Assembly (NCBI GenBank): GCA_965232015.1
Contig: OZ246946.1
Span: 868,001 to 932,000 of the forward strand
DNA length: 64,000 nucleotides
Direction of reading: 5' to 3'
From: JAJEAO01 sp963667635
GTDB lineage: Bacteria; Acidobacteriota; Vicinamibacteria; Marinacidobacterales; Marinacidobacteraceae
Shown here: positions 62,646-64,000 of the stretch, piece after piece
Layout: the number at the start of each line of letters is the position of its first letter
How positions within the stretch are numbered: position 1 is the first letter of the stretch
Translations under genes and position numbers: made by a program
Notes under the pieces: generated by a model
The model's database searches: none
Told to the model about the DNA's origin: nothing
Seen by the model: only the letters and a program-made list of their open reading frames with translations

Positions 62646-62696
62646 CAGTGCGAAGTCTCCCCCATCCCGCGCCGGTCCGGTGTGGCGCACCATGGA

Positions 62697-62800
62697 GCGC
62701 CGCTCTCCACCAGTTCTCCCGGTGGGGGTGCGGCACGATGGAGCACAGGCCAGCGCGGGTCGCGGCGCCGGACTGGAGTCCGGCGCTCCGGCGCCGGCGC
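62697..62800. repeat. Dispersed repeats before clpC
   Basis: A long-form unit in reverse orientation (62697-62730, with CCACCAGTTCTCCCGGTGGG) and a short core GGACTGGAGTCCGGCGCTCC (62771-62790). Located between the divergent BNR gene and clpC. A TGCTAAATT (62806-62814), resembling an extended -10, follows directly and may drive clpC. A further 19-bp palindrome at 62822-62840 sits 26 bases before the clpC start. Confidence 0.75.
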
Positions 62801-62866
62801 GTGGCTGCTAAATTCGGACGGAGGCCCCGCGGCGGGGCCTGCGCCACGGGGAAATCCTTACCAACA

Positions 62867-64000
62867 GTGTTCGAGCGGTACGCGGAGCGCGCCAAGCGCG
62901 CCATCTACTTCGCCCGGCACGAGGCCTCCCAGCTCGGAGGCGACTCGATCGAGCCCGAACACCTCCTGCTCGGCCTGCTCCGCGAGCTGCCGCCCCCCCT
63001 CGCGGCGCGGCTGCGGCTCTCGATCGATCGAATCCGCACCGAGGTCCGTGGCCGGGCGCTGCTCCGGGACAGCGTCTCCACCACCGTCGGGATGCCGTTG
63101 TCGGCGGAATCGAAGCGGGTGCTCGAGCACGCCCGGAAGGAGGCCGACCGGCTCAGCCATCAGAGCGTGGGCACCGAGCATCTCCTCCTCGGGATCCTGC
63201 GCGAGCCGGGTTCCGCCGCCGCCCAGATGCTCGCCCGGCAAAACGTCCGGGCTTCCGTGGTCCGCGAGGCGATCGCGTTCGACCACGACCACCGCCGCGC
63301 CTCGGCGCCCGCGCGCGCGCCGAAGGCGCCGTTGCTGACCCAGTTCTCGCGCGACCTCACGCAGGCCGCGCGCGACGGGGCGCTCGACCCGCTCATCGGG
63401 CGTCACACCGAACTGGACCGGGTGATCCAGGTGCTGTGCCGCCGCTCCAAGAACAACCCGGTTCTGATCGGCGAGCCGGGCACCGGCAAGACGGCCATCG
63501 TGGAGGGGCTCTCCTCGCGGATCGCGAGCGGCGACTGCCCCATCTTTCTCGCCGACCGGCGCATCGTCACCCTCGACATCTCGCTGGTGGTGGCGGGGAC
63601 CAAGTACCGGGGACAGTTCGAGGAGCGGCTGAAGGCCATCATCAAGGAACTCGAGCAGGCTCCCACGACGATCGTGTTCGTGGACGAGATGCACACCCTC
63701 GTGGGCGCCGGCTCCGCGGAGGGGTCGCTCGACGCCGCCAACATCCTCAAACCGGCGCTCGCCCGCGACGGAATCCAGGTGATCGGCGCCACCACGCCCG
63801 CCGAGTTCCGGCGCCACATCGAGCGGGACCGGAGTCTCGAACGCCGGTTCCAGGGCGTTCGCATCGCCCCTCCGACGACCGAGGAGACCCTCGAGATCCT
63901 CCATGGGGTTCGCGAGCGCTACGAGGCCTTCCACCGGGTCTCCTACGACGCCGAAGCGATCGAGGCGTCGGTGAGCCTCGCCGAGCGGTATGTCACCGAA
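62867..64000 (+). CDS. clpC: ClpC-type AAA+ unfoldase, 3' part beyond the window
   Basis: 378 codons present, running off the right edge. The N-domain has two Clp repeats (about 1-75 and 80-140), starting VFERYAERAKRAIYFARHEA, as in ClpC. The first AAA+ module has Walker A GEPGTGKT (202-209), Walker B TIVFVDEMHT, GTKYRGQFEERLKAI, and RRFQGVRIAPPT near the end. It unfolds substrates for ClpP. The GTG at 62867 gives the canonical N-terminus. The presence of the UVR linker that defines ClpC cannot be seen here. Confidence 0.9.
   Translation, partial: MFERYAERAKRAIYFARHEASQLGGDSIEPEHLLLGLLRELPPPLAARLRLSIDRIRTEVRGRALLRDSVSTTVGMPLSAESKRVLEHARKEADRLSHQSVGTEHLLLGILREPGSAAAQMLARQNVRASVVREAIAFDHDHRRASAPARAPKAPLLTQFSRDLTQAARDGALDPLIGRHTELDRVIQVLCRRSKNNPVLIGEPGTGKTAIVEGLSSRIASGDCPIFLADRRIVTLDISLVVAGTKYRGQFEERLKAIIKELEQAPTTIVFVDEMHTLVGAGSAEGSLDAANILKPALARDGIQVIGATTPAEFRRHIERDRSLERRFQGVRIAPPTTEETLEILHGVRERYEAFHRVSYDAEAIEASVSLAERYVTE

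Overview
The window is very GC-rich, densely packed DNA from a Gram-negative-type bacterium. It encodes outer-membrane barrels, a TonB-dependent receptor with an N-terminal carboxypeptidase-regulatory-like domain, a GWxTD-domain protein, a BNR-repeat secreted protein, and secreted S9, M19 and M20 hydrolases. This mix is typical of Acidobacteriota, perhaps a Thermoanaerobaculia-like lineage. That placement is an inference from gene content; no rRNA gene is present to confirm it. I found no tRNA, rRNA or CRISPR array.

Layout. (1) 1-8012, minus strand: a tightly overlapping Mrp-type cation/proton antiporter operon (E, F, G, an MbhD-like protein, an MbhE-MrpB fusion, C, three large proton-channel subunits and a small conserved membrane protein), then a truncated membrane-anchored protein at the left edge. 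(2) 8041-9320: a 224-bp palindromic element, a barrel protein, and a repeat-filled divergent spacer. (3) 9324-12642, plus: murJ-xerD-tsaC, meeting a cbpA-like gene and lon on the minus strand. (4) 16200-21550, minus: TIGR01777 epimerase, class A PBP, lemA and two TPM-domain proteins. (5) 21864-27371, plus: an SDR, an S9 peptidase, an AIPR abortive-infection gene flanked by direct repeats of the peptidase 3' end, and an SRAP gene. (6) 27403-35600: secreted hydrolases (class C beta-lactamase-like, M19, CapA, M20) mixed with small accessory genes and two gene remnants. (7) 35600-41100: an accessory island with a Phd/ParE module, three paralogous AAA+ ATPases, a PIN/ribbon-helix-helix module and a truncated second antitoxin marking a tandem-duplication junction. 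(8) 41101-46587: TonB receptor and GWxTD protein. (9) 46652-52265, minus: a fourth ATPase of the same family, cinA-like, four tandem PaREP1/HEPN-like paralogs, a methyltransferase and apaG. (10) 52355-59030, plus: a second Phd/PIN module, a phosphodiesterase, an HlyD/ABC pair without permease, and a glutamate-cysteine-ligase-like protein fused to CBS domains. (11) 59457-62645, minus: a BNR-repeat protein. (12) 62867 to the edge: the start of clpC.

Two themes stand out. Several accessory inserts are bordered by duplicated ends of neighbouring housekeeping genes: the S9 peptidase 3' end around AIPR, the M20 5' end around 33.3-35.6 kb, and the TonB 3' tail around the ATPases. In addition, an intergenic repeat family recurs at least eight times. 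The strongest candidates for undescribed biology are the AAA+ ATPase family expanding next to toxin-antitoxin genes, and the four-gene PaREP1/HEPN-like array, which has a member of the same ATPase family two genes downstream.
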